64,000 nucleotides of DNA from Albugo candida (taxonomy: Eukaryota; Oomycota; Peronosporomycetes; Albuginales; Albuginaceae): assembly GCA_905220665.1 (NCBI GenBank), contig CAJNAR010000164.1, forward strand, positions 620,001 to 684,000, written 5' to 3'. This document shows positions 31,252 to 43,874 of the stretch, in pieces. A program made the translations under genes and the position numbers. The notes under the pieces are model-generated. The model worked only from the letters and a program-made list of their open reading frames with translations. It did no database searches and was not told the origin of the DNA. How positions within the stretch are numbered: the stretch's first letter is position 1; every line of letters begins with the position of its first letter.

Positions 31252-34200
31252 CTACTCAAATTGTGGATTTTTGTTAGTGTTTTCCGTGACTTGGAGAGCA
31301 AGATTCAATGACCAGTTCTCCTCTTTCATTTTGTTCAGTTGAGTAAGTAAAGTCTCTCGTTCTTTCTCGGACCAATTTTGAGCACTCAGCATCTGATGAA
31401 TTCTCTTTTTCGCAAGCGTTTCTTGTTCGTTGGCAATCGCAAGTGCATGTACCAACTGATGGACTCGCTCTTGTAGACAGGAAATTTCTTGTTCTTGCTG
31501 ACTGCTTGTATCTTTCGACGATGCGTTTTGCGACTGGGCACTTGACTCACAAATCGCATGCTTATTTGTTACACGCTTGTCTAGCACTTCAAGGCTCAAT
31601 TGCGGATCCTTTGCCATGTCTAAATTTTTTCGATTGTTTGAGGTTGAGGCCACTGCGCGATGACAACGCGGACACAAATTTGAGATTTTATGATCCAGTT
31701 GTTTTCTTGTCCGTTGATTATTCTTTTCATGTGCGATTTCATCCCTGATAAGTCGACATTTGTCCTCCAGTCTTCTATTGTACACTACCTTCAATTCCGA
31801 TATTTCTCGGGTGTGCGATTCGACCTGCTTCTGATTCGTCCGCTTAAGCTGAAGCACTTCCTCTTGAAGCCTTTCATTCTCTTCATATACATCCCTGTAC
31901 TTGCCTCGGGTATTGCCCAATTCAAACCACAACACTTTCTCTTGTTGCTGCTTCTCAGCCCGGAAGGCTTCCAGTTCTTGTATACATGTACGCAATTGCT
32001 GTTTTTCTGCTATCAGGTCTCTTTCCAGAGTATCGTGTTCATTCATTTTAGACGCAATACGCTTTGTGTACCAGTTGTGTTGTTGCTTCATCTCTACTTG
32101 GAGTTGTTTCAATTTCCGTTGCAGAGATTCAACCAAGACATCTTTTTTCACAAGTGCTTCATCCGCTTGGATGATTGATAGAGATGAAATGTTTCGAGAT
32201 GCCTCGCCGGCAGCCTTCTCTGCAACTCGGGCAAATTGTTGTCGTCGTAAGGATTCCTGACAATCATGTAAGCTTTGCTCCCAGTCTCTACGTGCTTTCT
32301 CCCATTCCTCCTCTTTGCACATGTGTTTGACCTCTAACGCTTGATAGGCAGCATCTTTGGTTCGCAGCTGTTTCTTCATTACTTCTTGCAGCATCGTTAA
32401 CCGATCTCTATATTGACTTAGTTGCTCTTCATGATCGATTCGTAGCGTCGTATTTTCCGTTTTCAGTGCTTTGAGACTTTCCGCTAGTTGTGATGTTGCT
32501 TGCTTATCTCTGACTTTCTCTGCCGAGATATATTCACGCAGAGACGTCACCTCCTGCATCGTGGTAGCTTGTGATTTCCGTGCTTGCTCGATTTCATTCT
32601 CTAATTGTATAATTGCACTGTCTTTGAGCTCAACAACACCTTTGGCTTCCTCCATTGCGGCTTCCAGGCGACAAACGAATGCTTGCAGTAAAAGTTGCTC
32701 GCGTTCTTCTCCTTTGTCAGATCGTAATATCTTTGCGTCAACCTGCAGTAAGTCTTCTTTATCTGGCTCATCTAAGATAGAGCTGTCTGAGTTCGCCAAT
32801 GTGCACAGCTGGTGTTCCAAAGCTGACATGCTTTCATTGGAGGTAATGAGTCTCACTTGCATTTCTTGCAGTTTCTGCTCCACCATAAGCTTGTCTTGTT
32901 CTAATTGTTGCAATGCACGCAGGTGATCTTGTTGTTGCGACTGTAAACGCCGCTCTAGTCCAGCAATTCGGTAAACATGAGCTTGTTCAAGTTCTGCATT
33001 ATTTTTCAGCTTTTCTCGCATGTTGTCTGCTTCTTTTTCTATCAGTATCAGTTTGTCCATTACTCCAAGTTTGCCCATTAATCCTTCCTGAACGCAAGTA
33101 TCCTTTTGAGCCAATTGTACTGCCTTCAAGTACGTCTTGTCAATGATTTCGAACAGAGACATTTGATTGGAAGTGATCCTTTCGATGCTGGAATCGTTCC
33201 TAGCGCCGTTCTTATTATGTGAGGCGCCCTCCTTTGCATTCTGGTACACTTGTTGTAGTCTCTTGGAAAATAGAGTTTGTCTTGTTGTTCCAATTTGGTG
33301 CTTCATCAACGATGAGTTTGAGGTTTTATGAACGCATGATGCATCGCTCTGATATATTGCGCTGTACCTAGTTCACAACAATGTAAGCGATCTTACTTGT
33401 AGTTTGGACAAATAAAGTACTCGTTCTCTTCCGCAAGTAAGTGACTGGGGTCATTAATTTTCGTGCAAGTTTTGATATCTTTGGCTTTGCATGCATACAG
33501 GAGCGACTGTATCGCTTGTAATTGAAATTGCTGAGGTTTGCGAATGGCAACAATAATGCACGTGATCCATTCATTTCCAATACACGATCCGAAATGATGC
33601 GAGAGCACAGCGTTGATAGGAAGATGTGCATCAGGGAACTGGAACTGGCCATTTGCTTTAGATGCAGAAGAAACCGAAAAGTCGTCTGAATCAGAGTTAG
33701 AATTTAGATCCTTGCGGATTTCTTTCCGTTCTATAATTCCACTATCCGAGCAAGCAACGAAAATCGTTATGAGAGTAGGTCAACAAAAATCACGGAATGA
33801 TCAACCTTCCTGCGGGATCAATGCAAAGAATTCTGGAAGTGGTATTGTTTCCGCTCCGCATAGTACGCTTGACCGTAATGCACATGCTAAAATCTCGATC
33901 GAAGGGATCTTTCTCGTTTAGAATTACTTTTCGGCAATGGTTTGATGCGTAAATCCAACTTTTGGCCTCTTCATACAGTTCTATACCAGCTTCAGCGCTA
34001 TCAACTCGTGTGCCATTTCTCTCGCATTCGTTCATATAATCTTCAACAATAACTAGTGTCATTTCGTTTCTTGGGATGAAATGAAACATTTCTTTTCCTT
34101 GCCTCGTGCATGCGAAGCTCAAAATAATCTCGAAGTCACCGATGTCTTTTTCATCATACAGTCGCTTTTTCTCTTCAAAAACGGCTGAGATTAAGAAAGC

Positions 34201-34589
34201 CCACATTCCTACTGCTTACAACCGTGTGAATATGCATGTATAGTAGAATACAACGCATTCTTACCACTTTGATCTCTTCCATGACAAAAAGAAGACTTTC
34301 CAGAACTAGCTGCACCTGTGACGTGAAAAATGACACATTTTTCTTCATCTAAAGATCGCTTGAGTATATCAGATATGCTGTCCGCGTAAATAGAAGCCAT
34401 ATCATCGTCAGCTTCGTCGTACACGCGATAAAAACTTATATTTGCTACTCCCGGAGACATTTCGCTGTGCTCTAATTGCAACGTGTTCATAGTCGTACGA
34501 GACACTCCATTGTGAGGTTCTGGAAGCGCTGTTATTTTATCACTGTTGTCCCCGTTATGGAGATATATCACGACTCGAGCACGCTCCAT
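31252..34589 (-). CDS. Divergent kinesin-like motor with long coiled-coil tail
   Basis: Exons 34589-34265, 34211-33806, 33741-33397 and 33346-31252 give about 1,056 residues. The first 350 residues follow the kinesin motor order. There is an opening strand (RARVVIYLHN) and FYRVYDEADDDMASIYADSI. The P-loop is VTGAASSGKSSF instead of GQTGSGKT. An SYLEIYNE-like strand (FEIILSFAC) and switch II IDPAGSGIIERK instead of DLAGSE follow. The motor ends FGSCIGNEWITCIIVAIRKP and SLLYACKAKDIK (as in LGGNskT...tLrfA.rak.I). Switch I (NxxSSRSH) is not recognisable, so motor activity is doubtful. The remaining 690 residues are coiled coil with a CPRC pair. The last intron (33347-33396, 50 nt) is my inference. 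Without it the motor stops at 33393 and the coiled coil is a separate gene starting at 33306. The stop codon there overlaps a perfect GTAAGA donor, which favours fusion. Confidence 0.65.
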
Positions 34590-34714
34590 CCGTCAAATTG
34601 CCGCCAACGTCGTTTGATGTAGGATCGGCTTTGAAGAATACGGTAGTTTATTCTGTATGTACGCATGGCCTGTGATACTGGATAATCAGCCGAAATACAT
34701 ATAGATAATCTGAA

Positions 34715-36753
34715 ATGCAAATTCATAGACATCATGGAATCCTTGCAAGCATGAGCATATATGGTGCAACTTCATACTTTTGGAGAAGAAATGATCGGAA
34801 TACTCTTTGCGAGACAAAAGTTCTTGATTCATCGGATTCTTTTTTTGCATCGTACCACAAGATTTATGAACGAACTATTGGCAATTATGAAAATCGGATT
34901 CGCACATTTAGTGCTCCCGAGCGTGTTTTCAACTACTTTGCATCCATTCGAGTAAAAAAACAGTCTTACATGACCCGAGAAGACTTGGCTTTTGCCTTGA
35001 CACCATATCATCCGCTCAACAAGCCTTACGCTCTCCACAGAAAGTCATCCTCGGTCACCGTCCGCAACATATCGTGCAATGTTCTACAATAAGCCTCTTA
35101 CCGGTCATTCCGTAGGATTTTATTAAAAAGTATCATCAACAAGTCAAAAATATATTTTTGGCGCGAGAATCAGGATCGCTGAATGACACTAAGGAACAAG
35201 TTGAAGCTTTCTACAATTTTTGTGATCAGCATCGAATTACCTATGAGGTTGCATAAAAGCATTCCATAAACTTTCAGATCAACCAGTGAACTAATTTCTC
35301 CATCGTACTTTTAGACGCATTTAAGATTCTTGGAACAGCTCAAGTATGATACGACAGAAGTATTATCGCTTCTGCACGACCATGGGATTGCTTCAAGCAG
35401 TCTCGCCACTCTGGGTTCAAGCTTCTGGAGCGTCATAGATGCGGATGGAGATGGTCTCATTTCCTATGCAGAATTCATGTTTTTCAATCTTCTACTAAGC
35501 AGTAAGTGAGCCGGCTTCACGAATCTGTCAAGCTCAAAACGTCTCGACTATGATAGTTTCGCCAAGGCAATTTGAACTTGCATTCAAAATGTTTGATGCA
35601 GATCGAAATGGTTTATTGAGCCAGCGTGAATTTTTCCAGGTCAAGATGTTGACCAACACGCGGAATTAATGATGAGATGATAACAAAGATGTAGGTAGTG
35701 GATTTATTGCGGACGCGTACTCCTTCAGGACGTCAAGATCGATCATTTCATCCGACGGAAGGCGCAGTATTCAAGCATTTTTTTGGGCGATTCGGAACGT
35801 ACTCTGAACACCTGCAGTACATTTCAGAAGCGATACTCACATGACTCATTGCAGGCAAAGTCTTTCGTTTCAAGACTTTTGCGTTTTTCAGCAGCAATTG
35901 AAAAATGAAATCCTCCGTCTTCAGATATCCTTTTTGTAGACTTTGGGCATGCCTCTCATCACAGTTTATCGCTTTCATTTTCCTTGATGCACCGTCGTTG
36001 AAACTTTGAGCAGTATGATATGGATCATGACAACGAGTTATCTCCAGAAGAATTCGGGATGTTTTTGATATCGCATGTAAAGCAGGTGCGAAATCATCAT
36101 GCGCTATATACGCCCATTTCTTCCTGTCAGCGTTGTGCTATGAAGTCAGAAATGGATACATGGGTGGATCGAGTCAGCTCAAAGCTCCAAGACATTGAGG
36201 TGAGGAGTCACGCTACCATCAAATCGAGCATCATTTCGATCCAAAGTATGTGCAGGGATGTGTATCGGAAAAGGATTTCCTGAATTTTTTCAGACTCTTG
36301 GATCATTTGGAAGAGTTGCAAGTTGCCTTTCGGCTTGTTATGAACCAGAATGGAGTCAACAAAGGCATGTAACAAACATACACGACCAAGCGAATGTGTA
36401 TTAGCTCAAAATATTCCTAATAGAACAATTTCAGCGTGCCTTTCGTGCAGCTCACCGACAAGATCAGATACTGACTTCTTTGCAGTTGGACATTCTTTTT
36501 GCTTTGTTTGATACGAATGGTACGTAACACTTTGTGTAAGGATTCATTCTCAGATTCTATACCAAAGATGACGGGTTGCTTGACATGGATGAATTTCTGA
36601 TGGTAATGGCAAAACGCAAGGATGGTGGATTCAATACGGTACATATCATATATTTGTGCCTGCTTTGCTGACATTGACGCACCTGTATAGAAACGAGACA
36701 CCGGTGCGTTCGACTTTATCGCTAAACTGATAGAGTGCACCAAGGCGATCTGA
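34715..36753 (+). CDS. Mitochondrial calcium uptake protein, MICU1-like, four EF-hand motifs
   Basis: Twelve exons rebuild about 460 residues: 34715-35053, 35116-35247, 35315-35501, 35557-35639, 35695-35798, 35855-35924, 36005-36085, 36131-36172, 36229-36364, 36424-36519, 36568-36638 and 36691-36753. Similarity to MICU1 as I recall it starts at YENRIRTFSAPERVFNYFAS. It passes through HFFGRFG, LSFQDFCVFQQQLKNEILRL and DFLNFFRLLDHLEELQVAF, and ends GAFDFIAKLIECTKA. Four EF-hand loops are visible: DADGDGLISYAE, DADRNGLLSQRE, DMDHDNELSPEE and DTNDDGLLDMDE. MICU proteins gate the mitochondrial calcium uniporter from the intermembrane space; the basic N-terminus could be a presequence. Splicing is unusual. 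Intron 6 is of AT-AC (U12) type, and intron 9 appears to be GC-AG (36365-36423). Other introns are 45-67 nt GT-AG. Confidence 0.85.
35925..36004 (+). other. U12-type (minor spliceosome) AT-AC intron in the MICU-like gene
   Basis: The intron begins ATATCCTTTT right after an exon ending CAG, a perfect match to the U12 5' splice-site consensus ATATCCTTT. It contains TTCCTTGAT at 35980-35988, which fits the U12 branch-point consensus TTCCTTRAY, and ends in AC, 17 nt after the branch adenosine. Removing these 80 nt joins EILRLQ to FEQYDMDHD in phase 0, exactly as in the MICU1 alignment. No GT-AG pair in this stretch keeps the frame. Minor-spliceosome components have been reported in Phytophthora, so the lineage can splice it. 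Confidence 0.85.
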
Positions 36754-36773
36754 AGACAATAGGTCGACTGTGA

Positions 36774-39700
36774 CTACACTTTGCGAGGTTTATAGTAAGG
36801 GCCGAAGAGCACTTGAGCATTATGTGCGTCATCTTGCGCGTCCAATTCTTTTTCTTGTTCCTTGGCGTTTTCACTTGTGCGATGAGAGCTTTCTGCATTT
36901 TCGCCGCCTTTTTCTTCTCCAAGTGATAAATGTTTAGACGCTCGGTACATGACCCCAGTCGTTGTGATCGGAAGAGGCGTGGTCCCCGCAGTGGTAACTG
37001 GATTCGTCCATTTAAGGAGCTTGTTACGAAAGTGTGATAACCCCGAAGAAGCCGTCAGTTTTGTGACGTGCCATTTGAGATGGTTTTCAAACCGTTGTAA
37101 CATTTTCTTGTATGTGGACAGCCGACCCTGACAAACGTAAGGAGGTAAATCCAGCTCGAGACCGCTCAAATTGACAAAAAAACCATTGCAATTTATGCAC
37201 AGCCGAATATTCCCGATTCGAACGTATTTGAAATAAAACAGCTCTTGCTCATTTGAGCTGGGATAAACTTCATCTTCCTCTTGAGAGCTGGTCAGCGGTT
37301 CCCCTTCATGTCCTGCAAATGCATTTATCGTCGCTGAGGTGCTGGATGCACTCGTATTGCGACTGCGGAACCTAGAACTGTTCATACCTGAGCCAGAGCT
37401 ATTGTTGTGCTGAGAAAATCGCTGCACCAGGTTAGAGGATTTCAGTGTAGATACAGCCTTCTTTGACTTTGGAGAAGCAGGAGGAGAGGTATGGATAGAT
37501 TCCGTTGCATGAGAGCCAGTGCCACTTGGTTGGGAGACTTTGCGGCCGAATAATGCTTGCTGTGACTCCGCATTCTGCGAAAAATTCTCGCTGACCACCT
37601 CGGTGGTCGAATAAGAACTTGTAGATTAAGTCGTAGAAGTCCGCTGCTAATTGGATGACGATCACATACGGAATGTCCGGGAAGATGCTTATCTCTAGTA
37701 AGTCTTGAACGCGAAGTTTTTGACCCCAAATTCGCATTAATGGCCCACTCTCAGCTCGTATGGTCAACATTCCCTTCTCGTCCGCGAAAGGTATTTTGTC
37801 GCGTGCCTCAAATCGGTTATCTAGCATAAGCTTTGCTCGCATGACCGATGAAACATCTTCAAATTGGCACGATGTGGGCTCGGAGTGCAAATTATTGATC
37901 TCTAGCCAGTGTAAATTTATACAGAGTTTCGTCCGCTGATTTTCATAAAACGTATGCGCCCCATTGATTCTCTCCAAGCAAAGTTCGATCAAACTAGCAT
38001 CCGAATGATCGGATGCCATAGTCTCTGGGCTACCGCGGAGAAGAAATCGACCACCTAAAGCATGAAACGTGATGCATTTGAGTGCGTTCGGACTCGTACG
38101 AAGATTTTTGCTGAGTGTTTTGCTCTCGCGACATCGAAGCTCTTCTTCAAGCTGGGCATAAAATCGCTTTCCGACAGTACCCGGGGATGCGGACGTATTG
38201 TGATGCGTACCTTCAATTGAGTTACTTTCCGTGCTTCCGGCCGAGACGGAGGTTCGATTGACTCGATGTCGTCGCCCGCGATGAACAAATTTAGGCGGAG
38301 CTAGTAAGACATGGCGGACGACGTTAAGAAGTTGAAAAAATTGATGCCGATCCGTCGAGAGGTTCAGAAAAGATAGATTTGCTTCAACACTTATCGCTCC
38401 AGTGGCAATTGTCTGTATGTAGGTCAAATTTAGGTCGCATTCTTCCAGGACTTGTCTCAGCACGAAGGAGGAGGATGTTTTCTGTGAGCTGTTCGCTTGA
38501 CTTCGACGTAGTGATTCAGGATTATCGAAAATATTGGATTGTCTCACAGCGTGTTGCCGACACCACTGCGGCTCGGCAGAAATGTCTACATCATTAGGCG
38601 ATACATGTACTGTGACATGCTCGAACGCGGAAGATGCAATTACGTCTCCTTGAAGTCTGTCTTTCCCCCCAGAAACATGGATATGCTTCGACGCAACAAG
38701 AATGCTGCTTTTGCTGCTTTCGTCAGATACATTGATCTGTGCGTTATGAATATCGATCGTGTATTTTTTGAAAGCGATCAAGTCCATGTTAGGTGAAGAA
38801 GGTAATTTCTTGCGTTCTTCTTCCTGAAAGTCTCCTCTTGATCGCTGTGTCTGATCATCTTCGCCCAATCCTAGCTTCCCTTGCTGTAGAAGTTCTAGCA
38901 GCGACTCTTTTCCTTCGCGTTTCTTCGTTGAATCGTGTTGATTCCCATCACCTTCCGGATTTCGAGATTCTGCAGAAGTGAGCGTCACTGCTTTCGTGCT
39001 TGTAGATTTTCTATCTTCACTCATCTCATTCGTCCGTTGCTTAATCTCATGAAAGGTGTCCACTATTACTGCTACCATGTAAAAGATCGCATCTCGAGAC
39101 TTCAGAGTCCAATGCAATTTCATAGATTCAACCTGAATCGGCCATATGTCCTCGTCGTCTTCCGTGCAGTTGAGCTGGCAGCTACATTCGTGCAAGCCAG
39201 TAGCTATACTAGAGATGTCTATTTGATGATCGACAGTAAGAGGTAGTTGCCATGTGATATCTTTTGCCGTACCAGCTGCTATCATGTCAGATTTACAACT
39301 GGAATAATTTTTGCAGCAGCTTGTCTCTGCATCAACTGGCTCAATTATAAAAGGGTGCACGCTCACCGATTTAAATTCAGGTGAGAATACATGATAAGGC
39401 AGATGAAGCCTCTGTCCAAGACTGGGACTAAGGGAAAGATCATCTCGGTTCTGAAGAAGCTCATCTCGGTCAAGACCACATCCTGTTTTTCTGAGTGCAG
39501 GATTCTGGTAAGTAGCTCGGTAGCTGCTCCCTTTGGTTTCCAGAGTGAAATTTTTGACCGAAGTATGTTCGAACGGTATCCCGAATGCGCTTTCATCAAT
39601 TTCTTCTCTTGCTGTTTCATCTACACCTCGCTGGAGTAAATAACATTGAAGGATGTCGACTACAAGCGAAGATGCCGCATACTCAAGATCTAGACGGGAC

Positions 39701-42700
39701 TTCAACTTGGCCTTCGAAGCTTTGTCAGCAATCCCCTGTGCGCTCTTTTTGTTTTTACCATAGTCACGACAAAGTTTAACAATACCTTGCGTGGAAACGT
39801 CTTTAAGCAGAATAAGTACCGCAACGTCTTGCTGATGTCCCTCCCACCATACCATTTGAAATAGATCTACTGATATATTCCACTGAATTGCACACGAAGA
39901 AATCAAAGTATTTTGTTTAGTTGACTGCATGCTGACTTCAGTGAATTCATGTGCATCTTCCTTTGAGTCACCGGCAAAAAAATAGTTTAAGAGCGGATAC
40001 ACCTGATCCCAGTTCGCACCAAGGAATGCTCTAGTATTATAGGGAACCTTAAAGGAAGTATTGGGTTTGGTAAACTCGCTCTCTCCTATTCCAAAACCAT
40101 CCGACTCTGGTAACGATCTGTGCTTGATTGTAAACTGAATCGTCGAAATTATTTGAAGCTGTTGTTCTTCATTGGTATTTGCATCAAATTGGGTAGGTTT
40201 CCACAGAACACCGACACTTAACACTGTCCTTGGGAGGTACAGAAGTTGGAAATCGTCTCGAGTATCAATCCTACCTGAACTGAAGGCTGCACTGTACTCA
40301 TGGCACGAAGTTGATGCTTCTGTTAGCAGGACGTCAAGACTATCCATACTGATCGAGAAGCACTCCAACTGAAGGCACGTAAACTGAGATTGAGATAACT
40401 TTATCCATAGAATTCGATCGTGAACTACATTTGTAGGATCATTTAGGATTGGGTAAGGAATTGTAAGAAGTAGTGCTGTGCACGCCAAATTTATATTTCC
40501 AAAAATTCGACTCATCCACATAGGCACTCCAGAACTTTTCTCCTCTACATCTTGTTGCTTGGTGCTGATAGAACCTTGTATAATTTTGATCGTCTTTGAC
40601 AGTTGTGAAAATCTCATACGCTGAGCAAAATGCACTGAGCACGTGTCAAAATGTATAGAGGTGTCAAAAAACGTTTGTCTGGGGAGTAACGACGTCAGGA
40701 CTTCTGGTGCATTTTCTGTCGTCCACTTGATATCACTGAAAGAGAACCGAACATTTCCGTCACCAATCAACAAAAACGGAGCTGCCAGGCTGGATCTATA
40801 GCTCGCTGTCCATGATTCTTGCTCCAGGGTCATCGCAAGAGACTTTGCCGTCAGTATTCCGTCCAAACGATCGATCGAGCTAAAATTCGACATTAAAAAG
40901 CTTTCCTCCTGCGCTTCGAGTTTTTTCTTTCGTGTAAGGCTCAGCATTTTCCTCATCCATTCTGTCATTTGACGCCCTTTGTATGCCACACACCGCATCT
41001 GGAGATCCTCCAGACCGATCGAGCTTACTACTTGAATTTGATTAGCACAGTTGCGATCGAGTAAATCCACGCATAATGATTCAAATTGTAGATGTATCTG
41101 TACTGAAGTATCTCGAGAAAGGTCTTGAAGCGTTCCAGTATTTAAATATTGTTTCACATCATGATTGAACATATAATCCATCCGTATGAACATGAGAGGT
41201 AATTTAACCTCTTCACGAACATTGATGTGTATTTTTGCGACAATTAAACTCACGTTAGGAGAAACATGAACACTGCGACAATCCTTTAATTCCGTACGGT
41301 TCAGTTGAAGCTTTTCGATAGTTGTCACCTTGAACGTATCATCCCAGTTTATTTCAAAAGTGTCAGTTGAAACGTTTTGGATTTGCGTTGCCGAATCTTT
41401 CTTAGTCTTGAACTCAAGATGGTGAGCTTTAAATAACACTGAATTGGCCACACACTCCATATCCACAAACTCAAAACTCAACATATTCGCTTCAATCATA
41501 AGCTGCTGGGTTTCTTCCATTCGAGTCGTACTCAAACTTTCGTGCGATTGACTTTGAAAGTACAAAGAACATATGCGGTGTAGAAGTCTCTTGATGGTTG
41601 CAATTTCCTGCAACGTTCTTTCAAAATCCCGGCAATTTAGTTTTATTTGCGCTGAATGAGAGTGTAAGCTGATTTGCAAAGCTTTCTCGCCTGCCTTATC
41701 CTCTTGTTCTCTAACGTTCGTCTCATGGATAAAGCTAATTTTGCTAAACTCGACGAAAGGTGAGATGCTTGCTTCTGAAGAATAATTTGACTTTCTGCAG
41801 AGAAAGCATGAACTTGCCTCCAAACTTACACGTCGTAAGATATGCGATATCTCGGTGCACATTGCCAAGCCAGAGCCAATCTCATGTCCGTGCACATGTA
41901 TACTTTGCAAGCACTGATGATTGTTTATTCTGATCATTTGGGTATCATATAGGACGATTGTATAGGATATCCATTCATCGAAACTCTTCGTTGTCACCTC
42001 AAGCTGAATACGATAAAAATGAATAATCTGCTCTACATGTCGCTCGTCTTTCCTAAAACTGTTCCGTTTATTCGTGTGTATGTCTAGATCAAATGCGAAT
42101 ATCGTCAGCCCTTCAAAGTAAGTAGTGCGCTCATTTTCCTTGTGTTCATCCTTTCGTCCCGCCACTATCCGAACCTCGGCTGTGCATATCTTGCAATCAA
42201 GTTTCCAAGCGGTATTTGATAATTTAGGGGAGCACTTTTCAGCAATGGAAGGATCGGGATTAATCAATTCCACTTGCTTTTGGTACCATGTTGCTTGGAG
42301 CATGATACCGATGCTGATGATGTCGTTAAAAAATGGTTCGATTATCATTGAGAATTTTTCTATGGTCCCATTGATTCCATTTGTACAACCCGAGCCAATG
42401 ATCGCATGTAACTACGTGTAGAATTCGGCTCAAAGGCTGTCTCGCGTGAAAAAGTGCAAAAAAATACTCACATGAGTCTTTTGCACCAACAAAATGTTGT
42501 GCGTCCCAGTTTTTGAAATGAAGTCGAGTCGTACCTCCTGAAGCTCATTCGTCATGCTTATGACATCTGTCTGCCCATGATTATGATCCACAGAAGGAGC
42601 TTTCATTAATTCGACTCTCTTTGCATCGAGCATAAGCTGCAATGCGTCATTATGATAGTCGCCGTTTCTTGGGGTCGTAATTCGTTGCGTCGTAAATTTT

Positions 42701-43774
42701 CCAACAAAATTTACATCCAAAATCTCTAGAGAAGGTAATTTGGTCTCTATACCATCGTTTTTCTTCTCTTTATCGTTCCTGTGACTGATCCACTTGTATT
42801 TTTCTACTTGCAAAGCTTTCACAAATGTTTCTGTTATTTGTACAGTGCACTGCGAGCTTTTGGCATCGGAAGCCGCGAGTTGTACTCCTAGAATGCTGTG
42901 TGTTCCAATCAGCTGGATTCTCAATATGAGAGTAGAGCTGTCGAGAGAGAGAAAATCTACTTCTTCGTTTATACCAATCAGTTTTTCATTCACCCGTAAT
43001 TCGGGCTTTGAAAGAAATCGTAACTTTAGACCTCGAAGATGGATCTGTAAATTTCCATTGTTCCGCTCGATAGAAATGTCGACAACACTCATACTGATCG
43101 ACTCCCAAATAACAACGACCGCAAAAGCGTCATTTCCTAGTTGAAAGTTTACTCGGCGGATGCAAACATCAACGTGGCGTGCCAGTGCGAATACATTCGG
43201 TGTCGAAGTAATGTCTGCTAGAAGTAGTGAAGCAGCCTTTAGTGAGATGCATCAAACTCATGTTTGACCTACCCGTCTGATGCGGCTCACGAGGTGAGCT
43301 GCGTTCTTCGGTATCTGGTCCACCTTTTGCATATTTACTTTTCAGTTGTTGAAATCTCTGTAAAATTGCCAAGCTGAGCTGTCCGTTGATCCCATCGATT
43401 TCTATAAACAATAGTTTGTTCGTTCCAAGAAACAAGAAAAATTCCTTGATCAGGATTCGAAAACGGACTCGCTCGATTGATATGCTCCCTTCGGAACCGA
43501 TTCGAATATGCACACAATCACATCGTAAACTGCGAAACGACACGACATCAATAGATACGGATATATCACCACTACCCCACTTCCTTCTCAGCCAACAACT
43601 CAGCAGATACGATAGTGCAAATCGAAGTATGCGATACCGGCACAAAAAGAGGGTACTCGCGATAAGACATATAATGATCAATTGACGGCGCCATAGTGTT
43701 GCATCCTCAGAAATCGGCGTCCATTCATTAAGCGAGGAAAGCACACAATGCAGAAGGAGGCCAAACATGATCAT
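36774..43774 (-). CDS. Bridge-like lipid transfer protein (BLTP2 / Hobbit / FMP27 family)
   Basis: Exons 43774-43273, 43217-42472, 42411 to about 37596 and about 37555-36774 give roughly 2,280 residues, close to human BLTP2 (KIAA0100, 2,235). The N-terminus carries a membrane anchor (LIIICLIASTLFLCRYRILR) and a chorein-like start. Most of the length is beta-rich without known motifs, as expected for an elongated lipid groove. The C-terminal conserved block includes VIVIQLAADFYDLIYKFLF, then FYFKYVRIGNIRLCINC and PPYVCQGRLSTYKKMLQRFE. Family members bridge ER and plasma membrane and move bulk lipid. Introns at 43218-43272 and 42412-42471 are clear. The last junction is unsure: the frame changes between 37432 and 37598, where both frames are open. 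A 40-nt intron (37556-37595, donor GTCAGC) is my best guess. It is convergent with MICU, stop to stop 20 bp. Confidence 0.8.
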
Positions 43775-43874
43775 TCCAGCTATATCATTTGGATCTTGTG
43801 TGAGAAGAGCTCAAGTGGCAACCAGTGGGCGCGACAAAAAGTATATTTGGAATAAAACGACAAACGTCAAATCC

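Noticed and set aside
31252..33120. Plus-strand frames of 77-162 codons opposite the coiled-coil gene
   Set aside because: They mirror a highly biased coiled-coil sequence on the minus strand and have no domain or splice logic of their own.
35817..35854. A 38-nt intron in the MICU-like gene
   Set aside because: Donor GTACTC at 35799 gives 56 nt, restores family spacing and includes a TGAC branch motif.
36200..36228. A 29-nt intron in the MICU-like gene
   Set aside because: A donor at 36173 (GTCAGC) gives a normal 56-nt intron and a better match to the MICU1 spacing.
37432..37700. Pseudogene call for the lipid-transfer gene because of the frame change
   Set aside because: Both frames are conserved on either side and a short intron explains the shift; the remaining 2,200 codons are intact.
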